Shown here one piece after another: positions 44,626 through 54,211 of a stretch of DNA of 64,000 bases. Each line of letters starts with the position of its first letter. Position 1 is the first letter of the stretch. The notes under the pieces are model-generated. The model ran no database searches. It saw only the letters and a program-made list of their open reading frames with translations, and was not told the origin of the DNA. The DNA is from JABCPH02 sp963524305. Lineage in GTDB: Bacteria; Fusobacteriota; Fusobacteriia; Fusobacteriales; Leptotrichiaceae. The stretch is taken from contig CAURGH010000010.1 of assembly GCA_963524305.1 (NCBI GenBank), forward strand, positions 10,233 to 74,232. The letters are read 5' to 3'. A program made the translations under genes and the position numbers.

Positions 44626-44653
44626 TGAGGGGAACTCAAACCCCTCAAAAATT
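44626..44653. terminator. Bidirectional terminator between convergent genes
   Basis: TGAGGGG pairs perfectly with CCCCTCA. A-rich flank on one side and AATTTTATT on the other let it stop both the lipoprotein gene and the convergent TetR gene. Confidence 0.75.
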
Positions 44654-44684
44654 TTATTGTTATTATTTTTGAATAATTTTAGTT

Positions 44685-45800
44685 TTAGTTGTTTTTTTTA
44701 TCTGAATTTTCATCAGTTTCAAAATTATAGTTTTCGTTGGTGTTTTCAGAGCTTTCGTTAGTATTTTTAGTGTAATCTTCTGAAGAATCATCTGAAATTT
44801 TTAAATCTTGTTTTGAATCAAGTTCATTTTCTAATTGATCATCATCATCTGTAAAAATCGGTTTATACTCACTAGAGATATCTTCTTCTATTATTTCAGT
44901 TAAATGATTGTCGTTTTCGATTTTTTCGTTTGTTTCATTTGAAAAATTTTCTGAAGGAATTTCTTTTTGAGAATTATCGTTTTCAACAGGATGTATAATG
45001 TTAGAAACCTTGACTTTGTCTAATTCTGAATAATATGAAACGCTACTTCCAAATTCATGATTTAAGAAACCATGATTTTGAGAAAAATTATTTTTTGAAG
45101 ATAACTGAAATTTATTGGATTCATTTCCATTTTGTTTTAATAATTTAGACGGTTCAAAATCTTTTGAAGAAGAATTATTTTCAACATTTTCAGTATAAGT
45201 TTCTTCAATTTTTTCTTGCGTTTTTGAAAAAATATTATCAAAAAATTCAAGAAAATCTTTTGTAGCAAGATTATTTTTTTCTAGTTTTAACCTAAGCATC
45301 GTACCTTCAAGCAATGAAATCAACAATCTTGAATAAGTTTCAGTATCAATATGTTCATACTGATTAGCAGAATATTTCAAAGTTGTAAGGAAAAATGAAA
45401 TTCGTAATTCAAGTTTTTTGTAAGATTTATTAAGTTCTTTTCTTGCGTCCTCGTTGATATCAGAAAGCTCTAAAGCAAAATTTCCTAAAGGGCTTCCACC
45501 ATGAAAACGATTTTGTTCGATGGTTTCAAAATATTTTTCAAAAAATTCTTTCAATTTTTCGATAGATAAATCATTAACGACTTTATTGAAAAATCCAATT
45601 AAATTATTGGTATGAAATTTTATAACATCGATTAAGAGTTCATTTTTTGAAGAAAAATTTTTAAAAAAAGTATCATTTGTAATGTTACAGCTTTCAAAAA
45701 TATCCGTTAGGCTAGTATTATTGTAACCCTTGTAATAAAAGAGTTTTGAACTCTCATTGATTATAAAACTTTTTTGTTTTATATTTATATTTTCATTCAT
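44685..45800 (-). CDS. TetR/AcrR family regulator with long acidic C-terminal tail
   Basis: 371 residues. Residues 1-60 form the helix-turn-helix (SKLFYYKGYNNTSLTDIFESCNIT followed by FFKNFSSKNELL). Residues 60-200 look like the TetR ligand domain (FHGGSPLGNFALELSD is close to the TetR_C type of YezE-like proteins). Residues from about 205 to 371 are a low-complexity Asn/Glu/Asp/Ser tail, not seen in ordinary TetR proteins of about 190-200 residues. A minus-strand promoter lies upstream. Targets are not known. Confidence 0.8.
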   Translation of the reverse strand: MNENINIKQKSFIINESSKLFYYKGYNNTSLTDIFESCNITNDTFFKNFSSKNELLIDVIKFHTNNLIGFFNKVVNDLSIEKLKEFFEKYFETIEQNRFHGGSPLGNFALELSDINEDARKELNKSYKKLELRISFFLTTLKYSANQYEHIDTETYSRLLISLLEGTMLRLKLEKNNLATKDFLEFFDNIFSKTQEKIEETYTENVENNSSSKDFEPSKLLKQNGNESNKFQLSSKNNFSQNHGFLNHEFGSSVSYYSELDKVKVSNIIHPVENDNSQKEIPSENFSNETNEKIENDNHLTEIIEEDISSEYKPIFTDDDDQLENELDSKQDLKISDDSSEDYTKNTNESSENTNENYNFETDENSDKKNN

Positions 45801-45838
45801 TTATATACCTCGTATTTTTTAATAATATATCTTAATTA

Positions 45839-45867
45839 ATTTTATAATTAAAATAAAATATTGTCAA
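45839..45867 (-). promoter_or_regulatory. Promoter of the TetR gene
   Basis: On the minus strand TTGACA (45867-45862) and TAAAAT (45844-45839) are 17 bases apart. AT-rich inverted repeats around TTAATTAA overlap the minus-10 element and could be the autoregulatory site. Confidence 0.55.
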
Positions 45868-46087
45868 TAAGAAATAGGAAAAAAGGTATTAAATTTTTAT
45901 AGAAATTATTCAGGATTTAGTAGAATAATTTAAGAAAATATGAAAATGTTTTTTTGAATTATTTTACTAAAAATATTTTGTGGAAAATGTGGAAAACTGC
46001 AAATGAAAAGGTAAAATAAAAAGAATTCTTACAACTTTACCGTAAGTTATTCAAAATAATTATTTTTGAGAAAGAAAGGAAAACAAA
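45868..46087 (+). promoter_or_regulatory. Intergenic region upstream of mnmA
   Basis: Holds a short inverted repeat CTTAC/GTAAG (about 46028-46047) within AACTTTACCGTAAGTT and the AAAGAAAGG ribosome site of mnmA. No gene is seen. Confidence 0.3.
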
Positions 46088-47188
46088 ATGAAAAAGAAAA
46101 AAGTTGTATTAGGAATGTCTGGAGGAGTTGATTCTTCTGTGGCAGCAATCCTTTTGAAAGAGCAAGGATATGAAGTGATAGGTGTGTTTATGAAAAACTG
46201 GGAAGAAAAGGATGAAAATGGAGTTTGTATGGCTGAGGAAGATTACAAAGATGTAATTGCAGTAGCTGAACAATTGGAAATCCCGTATTATTCAGTTAAT
46301 TTTGTAAAAGAGTATTGGGATAAAGTATTTACTTATTTTTTGAATGAATATAAAAAGGGAAGAACGCCGAATCCTGATGTAATGTGCAATAAAGAGATTA
46401 AATTTAGAGCATTTTTGGATTATGCGCTGAAAATTGGTGCAGATTATGTGGCGACAGGGCATTATGCGAGAGTGATTCATGAAGAAGATGAAAACGGTAA
46501 AATAAAATCGACAATGCTTCGTGGAGTTGATAATAACAAAGACCAAACATATTTTTTATGTCAATTAAATCAAGAGCAGTTGGAAAAAGTGCTATTTCCA
46601 ATTGGGGATTATGAAAAGCCCAAAATTAGGGAAATTGCAGAAAAATATAATTTGGCTACGGCTAAAAAGAAAGATAGTACAGGAATTTGCTTTATTGGAG
46701 AGAGAAATTTTAATGAATTTTTGTCAAAATATTTACCAGCAAAAGATGGAGATATCGTAAATATTCAAGGAAAAGTTTTGGGAAAACATCACGGATTGAT
46801 GTATTACACTATTGGACAAAGAAAAGGTATTGGAATTGGAAATACGAAAGAAGGTACTGGAGAGCCTTGGTTTGTTGTGGATAAAGATTTAGAGAAAAAT
46901 CAGTTAATTGTAACACAAGGAGATAATTCGTTGCTTTATTCAAAAGGTTTGGTTGCAACAGACTTTAATTTTATTAATCCTGGTGATGTTTCTTTTCCTT
47001 TGGAATGTACTGTTAAATTTAGATATAGGCAAGCAGATACGAAAGCAACAATTAATGATTTAGGTAACGGAGAATATGAAGTGATTTTTGATGAGCCACA
47101 AAAGGCCGTTACATTAGGGCAAATTGTGGTTGCGTATAAAGGTGAGGAATGTTTAGGTGGAGGAGTTATTGATAAAATTTTGAAATAG
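46088..47188 (+). CDS. mnmA: tRNA 2-thiouridylase
   Basis: Adds sulfur to U34 of Lys, Glu and Gln tRNAs. 366 residues. PP-loop GMSGGVDSSVAA at residues 9-20; catalytic cysteines Cys100 (NPDVMCNKEIKF) and Cys201 (STGICFIGER) are both present. The C-terminal beta-barrel domains complete the usual length. AGAAAGGAAAAC precedes the ATG. Confidence 0.97.
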   Translation: MKKKKVVLGMSGGVDSSVAAILLKEQGYEVIGVFMKNWEEKDENGVCMAEEDYKDVIAVAEQLEIPYYSVNFVKEYWDKVFTYFLNEYKKGRTPNPDVMCNKEIKFRAFLDYALKIGADYVATGHYARVIHEEDENGKIKSTMLRGVDNNKDQTYFLCQLNQEQLEKVLFPIGDYEKPKIREIAEKYNLATAKKKDSTGICFIGERNFNEFLSKYLPAKDGDIVNIQGKVLGKHHGLMYYTIGQRKGIGIGNTKEGTGEPWFVVDKDLEKNQLIVTQGDNSLLYSKGLVATDFNFINPGDVSFPLECTVKFRYRQADTKATINDLGNGEYEVIFDEPQKAVTLGQIVVAYKGEECLGGGVIDKILK

Positions 47189-47253
47189 AAATCAAATTTT
47201 TTGTAATTCAATAACTTAAAAATAATTGGAATATTAATGAAAGAAAGGTTTTA

Positions 47254-47277
47254 ATGTATATAAAATATGGAAAATAA
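47254..47277 (+). other. Seven-codon upstream reading overlapping the M23 start
   Basis: ATG with GAAAGG six bases before it reads MYIKYGK and stops inside the next gene. The M23 ATG (47267) lies inside it in another frame. It could set a low or coupled rate of translation. Confidence 0.3.
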
Positions 47278-48184
47278 TAATTTTAAATTTGAAGATGAAG
47301 AAAAATCAAGTTCTAAAAATAAAATAATTTTGGGAATTTTTGTAGTAGCAGTTTTAATTTTAGCAGTTTTATTATTTCTTCATAAAAGTCCTAAAATGAA
47401 TGATGTATCTAACAGTGAAGATGCAATAAATCGGATTAATCCAGTAAAAGATCCTAAGATAACGTATTTTAATTATGGTGGGGAAGAGAAGCCGAATATG
47501 GCGAAATTTGGAATGGTTCGTAGAGGTGGAACCCGACCACATCAAGGTGTGGATATTTTTGCTAAGCCTGGAACAGATGTTTTTGCAGTTTTAGATGGGA
47601 AAATTGTGGATTTGTATGCGGATAAAAATGGATATGGATTGAATTTATATTTGGAAGTGAATCCTAATGATCTTGAAAAATTAAAAAGGAGCGATTATAA
47701 GCCAAAAGAATCATTTGGAGAGAAACTTTTTGGAACGAATTATAATTTTATGGCAAAGCCAAAATATATAAGATATGCTCACATGAGTAAAGTTTTTGTG
47801 AAATTGGGAGATACGGTGAAAGCTGGTCAAGTTATTGGAAAAACAGGTGTGACTGGGAATGCTAATAAAGCGAGAGATCCGCATTTGCATTTTGAAGTAG
47901 CTTTTGAGATGAGAGGAAAAGGGCTTATGAATAGAGTTTGTCCGTTAATGTATTTTAAGATTAAGACTGAAGACGAAATGACAAAACAAGATATTCAAGT
48001 TCAGAGAGAGGCAAGTAAGATAGAGTGGACTGAAAATAAAGGATACGAAATTGGTTATAGAACTCAAAGTGTATTTGCAGCAGAAGATGAAAAATTAAGA
48101 TTAGAAGAAGAGGCTAAAAAGAAAAAGTTGAACGATAAAACTAAAATTTTAGAAAAAACTTCAAAAAAAGTAGTTAAGAAATAG
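47267..48184 (+). CDS. M23 family peptidase (LytM-type), membrane anchored
   Basis: 305 residues. One membrane helix near residues 20-40 (IILGIFVVAVLILAVLLFLH). LytM zinc motifs: RPHQGVDIFAKPGTDVFAV (H-x3-D) and DPHLHFEVAF (HxH). This makes it either an active murein endopeptidase or an activator of amidases. A basic C-terminal coiled tail follows the domain. The start lacks a directly adjacent ribosome site (see the upstream reading at 47254). Confidence 0.88.
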   Translation: MENNNFKFEDEEKSSSKNKIILGIFVVAVLILAVLLFLHKSPKMNDVSNSEDAINRINPVKDPKITYFNYGGEEKPNMAKFGMVRRGGTRPHQGVDIFAKPGTDVFAVLDGKIVDLYADKNGYGLNLYLEVNPNDLEKLKRSDYKPKESFGEKLFGTNYNFMAKPKYIRYAHMSKVFVKLGDTVKAGQVIGKTGVTGNANKARDPHLHFEVAFEMRGKGLMNRVCPLMYFKIKTEDEMTKQDIQVQREASKIEWTENKGYEIGYRTQSVFAAEDEKLRLEEEAKKKKLNDKTKILEKTSKKVVKK

Positions 48185-48302
48185 TTGTATTTTTTTATAT
48201 TCAATTAATATAAAAAATCATTTAAAAAATTTAAAATTCAAGGAAAATATGATATACTAAGAATATAATTTATTTTTGTTAACGAATGAAAGGGGATGAT
48301 GG

Positions 48303-49250
48303 GTGAAAGACTTTATTTTTAGTTTAAATGCTACGATGCCTGTATTTTTACTAATGGCGTTAGGATTTATTTTTAATAAAATAGGAGCAATTGATGAAAA
48401 TTTTGCAAACAAATTAAACAATTTTGTATTTAAAATTTCATTGCCAATTTTACTTTTTAGAGATTTATCAGTTTCAAATTTTGTTGAAGTTTGGGATGGG
48501 AAATTTGTATTATTTTGTTTTTTAGTAACGTTTTTATCAATAGTTATAATGATGATTTCTTCAAAATTATTGAAGGATAAAGATGTTAGGGGAGAGTTTA
48601 TACAAGGTGGATTTAGGAGTAGTGCAGCGTTGTTAGGTTTGGTATATATTCAAAATATTTATGGAAAATCAGGCGCTGTTTCTCTAATGATAATCGGAGC
48701 TGTTCCACTTTATAATATAACTTCGGTAATTGTCTTAATGCTAATGAAACCAGGCAATAATCAGAAATTAGATAAAACACGGATTGTAAAAACCTTAAAA
48801 GGAATAATGAAAAATCCGATAATTTTAGGAATTTTAGTTGGAATATCATGGTCGCTATTTAGAATTCCGCAACCATTTATTATGAAAAAAACAATTGCGA
48901 GTATGGCTGGACTAGCGAGTCCTCTAGGATTGCTTGCATTGGGGGCATCATTTAATTTAAAAGAAGTATTTTTACAAATAAAACCAACATTGACAGCCTC
49001 AACTTTCAAATTAATAATTTTTGTGGCGATATTTCTTCCTATAGCAGTAGTTTTAGGTTTTAGAACTGATAAATTAATAGCAGCTTTGGTAATGCTAGGA
49101 GGAGCTTCTACAGTAACAAGTTATACGATGGCAAAAAGTGAAGGGCATCATGGTGCTGTATCAGCTGGTGTTGTGATGTTTACGACGATTATGAGCGTAT
49201 TTACACTAACTGGATGGATTTATTTACTAAAGATATTCAATCTAATTTAA
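48303..49250 (+). CDS. AEC family transporter (second copy)
   Basis: 315 residues, about ten membrane helices. PVFLLMALGFIFNKIG at the start and GASTVTSYTMAKSEGHHGA near the end match AEC permeases. GTG start with AAAGGGGATG upstream. It is distantly related in pattern to the gene at 39588 rather than a recent duplicate. Substrate unknown. Confidence 0.87.
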   Translation: MKDFIFSLNATMPVFLLMALGFIFNKIGAIDENFANKLNNFVFKISLPILLFRDLSVSNFVEVWDGKFVLFCFLVTFLSIVIMMISSKLLKDKDVRGEFIQGGFRSSAALLGLVYIQNIYGKSGAVSLMIIGAVPLYNITSVIVLMLMKPGNNQKLDKTRIVKTLKGIMKNPIILGILVGISWSLFRIPQPFIMKKTIASMAGLASPLGLLALGASFNLKEVFLQIKPTLTASTFKLIIFVAIFLPIAVVLGFRTDKLIAALVMLGGASTVTSYTMAKSEGHHGAVSAGVVMFTTIMSVFTLTGWIYLLKIFNLI

Positions 49251-49340
49251 TTTTAAAAATAAATGGGATATTGTTGATTTTTTTCTATATATTTGCTAAG
49301 ATAATAGAAACAGAAAAATTTTTTTGGAAAGGAAAAAATT

Positions 49341-50177
49341 ATGCTAATTGATAATGTAAAAAAGGTTAAAGTTACTGATAAAATTACTGTTGGTAATGAT
49401 AAAATGTTTTTGATAGCAGGACCTTGTGTTATTGAATCGGAAGATTTAGTAATGGAAGTAGCTGGGAAAATGAAAGAAATAACTGATAAATTAGGAATAC
49501 AATATATTTTCAAAGCATCTTTTGATAAAGCTAATAGGTCATCAATCTCTTCGTTTAGAGGGCCTGGGCTTGAAAAAGGTTTGGAAATTTTATCGAGAGT
49601 TAAAGAAAAATACGATTTAGCTTTGGCGACAGATATTCATGAACCTTGGCAATGTAAAGAAGCTGCTAAAGTTATAGATTTGTTGCAAATACCAGCTTTT
49701 TTGTGTAGACAAACTGATTTATTAGTTGCTGCGGGAGAAACTGGAAAAGCAATAAATGTTAAAAAAGGGCAATTTTTAGCACCATGGGATATGAAAAATG
49801 TTGTGAAAAAATTCCAAGAAATTGGGAATGAAAACATTATGCTTTGTGAAAGAGGAGCTACATTTGGATATAATAATTTAGTTGTAGATATGAGAGGATT
49901 GTTAGAAATGCGTAAATTTGGATATCCAGTAGTTTTTGATGCAACGCACTCTGTACAAATACCAGGAGGGCAAGGTGAAACATCAGGTGGAAATAGTGCT
50001 TATGTGTACCCGTTAGCAAGAGCGGCGTTGTCAGTAGGAGTAGATGGAGTATTTGCTGAAGTTCATCCAAATCCACAAGAAGCATTATCAGATGGGCCAA
50101 ATATGCTAAAATTAGACGAAATCGAAAATGTATTAACGAAATTGTTGGAATATGATAAATTGACAAAAGAATTATAA
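49341..50177 (+). CDS. kdsA: 3-deoxy-8-phosphooctulonate synthase
   Basis: Makes Kdo-8-phosphate for lipopolysaccharide. 278 residues. FLIAGPCVIESEDL, FKASFDKANRSSISSFRGPG, IPAFLCRQTDLL, MLCERGATFGYNNLVVDMR and FDATHSVQIPGG are the family blocks. Its presence shows a lipopolysaccharide-bearing outer membrane. GGAAAGGAAAAA precedes the ATG. Confidence 0.96.
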   Translation: MLIDNVKKVKVTDKITVGNDKMFLIAGPCVIESEDLVMEVAGKMKEITDKLGIQYIFKASFDKANRSSISSFRGPGLEKGLEILSRVKEKYDLALATDIHEPWQCKEAAKVIDLLQIPAFLCRQTDLLVAAGETGKAINVKKGQFLAPWDMKNVVKKFQEIGNENIMLCERGATFGYNNLVVDMRGLLEMRKFGYPVVFDATHSVQIPGGQGETSGGNSAYVYPLARAALSVGVDGVFAEVHPNPQEALSDGPNMLKLDEIENVLTKLLEYDKLTKEL

Positions 50178-50208
50178 AAAGAAAAATAAATTTTGAGGAG
50201 GACAAATT

Positions 50209-51297
50209 ATGAGTTCAAAAATATTATTAACACCGGGACCAACTAATATCCCAGAAAGATATCTAGAAATTTTGGGAAAGGATATAATACACCACAGAAC
50301 TCCGGCGTTTAGAAAAGTTTTAATAGAAACTAATGAAAATTTGAAAAAAGTTTTTAAAACAAAAAATGATGTTTCAGTAGTAACTTCTTCAGGAACAGGT
50401 GTTATGGAAGCAGCTGTTGTTAACTTCTTTTCAAAAGGAGATAAAGTTATAGTTGTAAATACTGGATATTTTGGAGATAGATTCAGAAAAATTGCTGAAA
50501 TTTATGGATTAGAAGTAATTAATTTGGAATACGAATTTGGAGAAAGCTATAAATTGGAAGATGTAAAAAAAGCATTGGATGAAAATAGTGATGTAAAAGG
50601 TATTTTAGCTACTCATAGTGAAACTTCAGTTGGAATCTTGAATAACATTAAAGCATTAGGAGATTTGACTAAAAATACAGATGTTTTATTAGTTGTTGAT
50701 ACAATAAGTGGACTTGTTGTAAATGAGTTTGATTTTGATAATTGGGGAGTAGATGTTGCGATTGCAGGAAGTCAAAAAGCATTCTTGATACCACCAGGAT
50801 TGGCATTTGTAGCTGTAAGTGATAAAGCTAAAAAAGCTATGGAAAGATCAGATTTACCAAAATATTATTTCAGTATTCAACAATATGAAAAATATTTTGA
50901 AGAAATTGGAGAAACACCTTACACTCCAGCAATTTCATTAATTTTAGCTTTACATCAATCAGTAGAAGATGTTGTTAATAAAGGAATTGACAATATTATT
51001 AAAGAAAAATATGAATTGAGAAAATTCATTGAAGAAAAAGCTAAAAACTTAGGATTTGAATTACTTGTAAAAGAAGAAGAAAATAGAACAAATACTTTAG
51101 TTTCTATTTATAGAGAAGGAATTGTTATTAAAACAATAATTTCAGCTTTAGAAGAAAGAGGTTACACTGTAACAGGTGGAAAAGGTAAATATGCTACAAG
51201 CCTTATGAGAATTGGAATTTTAGGTGAAATTTCAAAAGAACAATTGGAACAATTCTTCGTTGTATTTGAGGAGGAATTGAAAAAACAACTAGGATAG
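50209..51297 (+). CDS. Class V aminotransferase (alanine/serine-glyoxylate or serine-pyruvate type)
   Basis: 362-residue PLP enzyme. Begins LLTPGPTNIPERYLE; the Schiff-base Lys is in IAGSQKAFLIPPGLAF; TSSGTGVMEAAVVNF is the cofactor loop; VDTISGLVVNEF holds the PLP-binding Asp. Likely transaminates alanine or serine with glyoxylate or pyruvate. GAGGAGGAC precedes the ATG, 31 bases after kdsA. Confidence 0.88.
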   Translation: MSSKILLTPGPTNIPERYLEILGKDIIHHRTPAFRKVLIETNENLKKVFKTKNDVSVVTSSGTGVMEAAVVNFFSKGDKVIVVNTGYFGDRFRKIAEIYGLEVINLEYEFGESYKLEDVKKALDENSDVKGILATHSETSVGILNNIKALGDLTKNTDVLLVVDTISGLVVNEFDFDNWGVDVAIAGSQKAFLIPPGLAFVAVSDKAKKAMERSDLPKYYFSIQQYEKYFEEIGETPYTPAISLILALHQSVEDVVNKGIDNIIKEKYELRKFIEEKAKNLGFELLVKEEENRTNTLVSIYREGIVIKTIISALEERGYTVTGGKGKYATSLMRIGILGEISKEQLEQFFVVFEEELKKQLG

Positions 51298-51313
51298 GAG
51301 AAAAAATAATTAA

Positions 51314-52231
51314 ATGAAACCGTATTTATTTAAAGTAGGAGGATTTGAGTTAAGAATATACAGTTTAATGTATATTCTAGCTTTTCTTATTGGGATTTTT
51401 ATTTGTCTTGCTGATGATGTTGCAGAAAAAAGAGGAGTTAGAAGTAGAAAAATAGTTGAAGATTTTGCTTTTACAGCTATTGTTTCGGGATTAATTGGAG
51501 CGAGATTATATTATGTAATTCTTAGATTTTCAGATTATGCAAGTAATCCAATTTCAATTTTTAAAGTTTGGGAAGGCGGACTTGCAATTCATGGTGGAAT
51601 TATAGGAGCTTTTATAGGATCTTGTATTTATGCTAAGAAAAGTAAATTAAATTTATGGGTATTGACAGATATGGGAGTGGGAGCTTTAATGTTTGGACAA
51701 TTTCTTGGTAGATTTGGAAATTTGGCAAATGGGGAAGTTCATGGAGTGCCAACTTTTACACCATTAAGTGTAATTTTCTCAGGAAAATTTAATCAATGGT
51801 GGAATGCATATCAATCAATGAGTTTAGAAGCACAAGCAAAATTCAAACCATTGGTACCATGGGGATTAGTTTTCCCGTTAGATACTCCGGCTGGTGTGGA
51901 ATTTCCAAATTATCCTTTACATCCAGCGATGTTATATGAAGGATTTTTAAACTTAATAGGATTTATCATACTTTGGTTCTATTTTAGAAAAAAAGAGAAA
52001 AATCCAGGGGTTCTAACAATGATTTACTTGATAATGTATGCAATAATTAGAACATTTGTAAGTACATTTAGAGCTGAAGATTTGCATATTTTTGGAATTA
52101 GAGCACCTTATTTAATAAGCATAATAATGGTAATTATTGGAATAATAGGAATTAAATATTTCAACAAACAACCAGAATATGTGTATGTTTCAGAAGAAGA
52201 AGAAAAAGATTCTGATGATGAAGATGAATAA
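51314..52231 (+). CDS. lgt: Prolipoprotein diacylglyceryl transferase
   Basis: Lipidates the lipobox Cys of prolipoproteins at the inner membrane. 305 residues with seven hydrophobic helices. EGGLAIHGGIIGAFIG and GRFGNLANGEVHGVPT are the family signatures, and HPAMLYEGFLNL follows. The acidic C-terminal tail is an addition. Clients in this window include the proteins at 8910 and 44299. AGGAGAAAAAATAA precedes the ATG. Confidence 0.96.
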   Translation: MKPYLFKVGGFELRIYSLMYILAFLIGIFICLADDVAEKRGVRSRKIVEDFAFTAIVSGLIGARLYYVILRFSDYASNPISIFKVWEGGLAIHGGIIGAFIGSCIYAKKSKLNLWVLTDMGVGALMFGQFLGRFGNLANGEVHGVPTFTPLSVIFSGKFNQWWNAYQSMSLEAQAKFKPLVPWGLVFPLDTPAGVEFPNYPLHPAMLYEGFLNLIGFIILWFYFRKKEKNPGVLTMIYLIMYAIIRTFVSTFRAEDLHIFGIRAPYLISIIMVIIGIIGIKYFNKQPEYVYVSEEEEKDSDDEDE

Positions 52232-52246
52232 AAATAAATAAAAAAA

Positions 52247-52295
52247 GAGTTCGATATTACTGAAATAACTTTAAAATTTTTCAGTTTTATCGAAC
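52247..52295. terminator. Large bidirectional hairpin terminator
   Basis: AGTTCGATA pairs with TATCGAACT and, further in, ACTGAAA pairs with TTTCAGT. It lies between convergent lgt and the flavoenzyme gene, with A-rich and T-rich flanks on opposite sides. Confidence 0.8.
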
Positions 52296-52358
52296 TTTTA
52301 ATTTACAGTTTTCATATTTCTAGGATGAGAAATTTATTTTTTCATAATTTTTGAAAAA

Positions 52359-53453
52359 TTATTTTTTTTCACCAGTCATTAATTCATCAATTAAATCTTT
52401 TACGTGTACAATCTCTTTCAATTTGTATCCGTTAGCTCCTGAAAAGAAAAGTCCAGTTTGAAGTTTACCCATTTGAGCATCTCCAAGACTATCAGCGATA
52501 CAGTATCCAACAGCTCTAGCACCTTTTCCACGGCCACATGGGAATACACAGTTACTAATACATTGAATTTTATTGTTATTTGGTTCTAAATTTTCAATTA
52601 AGTTAGTTTTAACGGCTCTTCCTGGATAACCAACTGGCGAACTAACAATTACAATATCCTCTTCTTTAGCATTTAATAAAGTTTTTTTGAAATTTTCACT
52701 AGCATCACATTCATAAGTTCCAATGAATCTAGTTCCCATTTGAACAGCATCAGCACCTAATTCCATAATTTTTTGAATATCATCGTGATCCCAGATTCCA
52801 CCAGCTGCGATAATTGGAAAATCTCCCCATTTATCTCTTTCTTCTTTAACTGCAGGTAAAATAGCTTCTAATTGATGTTCAGGAGCAAATAATTCATCAT
52901 ATTTAGCACCTTGGTGACCTCCACTTTTTGGACCTTCTACAATTACTGCACCAGGCATTTTTCCAGCAGCTTTCCATTTTTTACAAATGATTTTTAAAGC
53001 TCTAGCCGATGAAACAATAGGTACAATTGCTACATCAGGATAATCTTTCGTAAGAACAGGAAGTTCCAAAGGTAATCCTGCACCAGTAACGATAATATTA
53101 GCACCTGCTTCCAATGCATCTTTTACAACTCTTTCATAATCATTAATCGCTCTCAAAATATTACAAGCCAACGGTTTGTCGCCACAAATTTTTCTAGCAT
53201 TTTTAAAAATTTCAAAAAGTGCTTCACGATTATAGGCATTTTCTGTCCCAAACGGTCTTCCATTAATTTCTTTTTTTACAAATCTCATATTTTGGTAATA
53301 TCCAGTACAAATTGCACTAATTGTACCCAATCCACCATTTTTTGAAACATTTCCAGCTAGTTGGTCCCAGCTAATTCCAACACCCATTCCACCTTGTATA
53401 ATGGGTTTTTCAATATAATGTTTTCCAATTTTAATTCCTTTAAGTTCTTTCAT
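52359..53453 (-). CDS. Nitronate monooxygenase / FabK-like flavin oxidoreductase
   Basis: 364-residue TIM-barrel flavoenzyme. PIIQGGMGVGISWDQLAGNVSKNGG is the FMN phosphate block; GPKSGGHQGAKYD holds the His of the NMO group; FPIIAAGGIWDHDDI and GADAVQMGTRFIGT are shared with enoyl-ACP reductase FabK. A cysteine-rich segment (CISNCVFPCGRGKGARAVGYC) near residue 295 marks a subgroup. Assignment between detoxifying NMO and fatty-acid FabK cannot be made from sequence alone. TTAGGAGGAAAG precedes the ATG. Confidence 0.82.
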   Translation of the reverse strand: MKELKGIKIGKHYIEKPIIQGGMGVGISWDQLAGNVSKNGGLGTISAICTGYYQNMRFVKKEINGRPFGTENAYNREALFEIFKNARKICGDKPLACNILRAINDYERVVKDALEAGANIIVTGAGLPLELPVLTKDYPDVAIVPIVSSARALKIICKKWKAAGKMPGAVIVEGPKSGGHQGAKYDELFAPEHQLEAILPAVKEERDKWGDFPIIAAGGIWDHDDIQKIMELGADAVQMGTRFIGTYECDASENFKKTLLNAKEEDIVIVSSPVGYPGRAVKTNLIENLEPNNNKIQCISNCVFPCGRGKGARAVGYCIADSLGDAQMGKLQTGLFFSGANGYKLKEIVHVKDLIDELMTGEKK

Positions 53454-53479
53454 TCTTTCCTCCTAAGTATTGTATTTTA

Positions 53480-53950
53480 TTATAAAGACAATATAAATGG
53501 AGGAGCTCGACTAATTTTAGTGTTAAGATTAATCGAAGTGTAATTCAATGAAAGATTTGAGAAAAAATAAGAAAATTTAGACTTAGAAAGAATTTTTTTA
53601 AAATTCTCAATAAATTTATTTCTTATTTCATTCGTCATAAACGATATAAACGAATTTGAACATAATTTCTCAAATTTTTTAATTAGATTATTGATATCAA
53701 TTGATTCAAAAATCGATAAATCTAACTTCGCTTCAGAAATATGTTTATCTAAAAGTTTCAAAAAAGTATCACTTTTATTAAGAATAATCTTTTTATTTTT
53801 ATTATAAATAAAAGAAATATTTTGGAGATTTACAAATTTTTTATTGAAAAAATCATTAAAATTATATTTATTTAAAATCTGATTGATTACATTAAAAACC
53901 AATTTATTTATGATTTTTGGTGGATGTATGAAATTAAATTTTTCAAACAT
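53480..53950 (-). CDS. Hypothetical protein
   Basis: 156 residues, very rich in Asn, Lys, Phe, Ile and Ser, no membrane segment and no recognised motif. GAAAGGAGATAATT directly before the ATG supports translation. It ends 26 bases before the flavoenzyme start, so the two may share a transcript. An ISRAPPFILSL end that runs into the flavoenzyme leader hints that the original stop has been lost or moved. Confidence 0.55.
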   Translation of the reverse strand: MFEKFNFIHPPKIINKLVFNVINQILNKYNFNDFFNKKFVNLQNISFIYNKNKKIILNKSDTFLKLLDKHISEAKLDLSIFESIDINNLIKKFEKLCSNSFISFMTNEIRNKFIENFKKILSKSKFSYFFSNLSLNYTSINLNTKISRAPPFILSL

Positions 53951-54211
53951 AATTATCTCCTTTCTTTTATTTTTTAAAATAGTTAAAGAAATGTAAACAT
54001 CATAATTTTATTTTTATTGATGAGTACATATTCCCCCTCATTATATTCTATATAAAAAGAAAAGTCAAATGACTAAAATATTTTGATAATCATAATATTT
54101 TTTTGAAAAAATTTGAAATTTGTAACAATTGTAACATCTTTAGAACTATTATTGTGATATAATAATTTGAAAAACTAAATAATTATTTTTATAGAAAGGA
54201 AAATTTAATTA
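53951..54211 (+). promoter_or_regulatory. Divergent promoter region before the corrinoid-linked module
   Basis: TGATATAAT near 54154-54162 is an extended minus-10 element for the plus-strand genes. TTGTAACAATTGTAACA (54119-54135) is a close direct repeat just upstream and could bind a regulator. No cobalamin riboswitch elements were seen. Confidence 0.35.
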
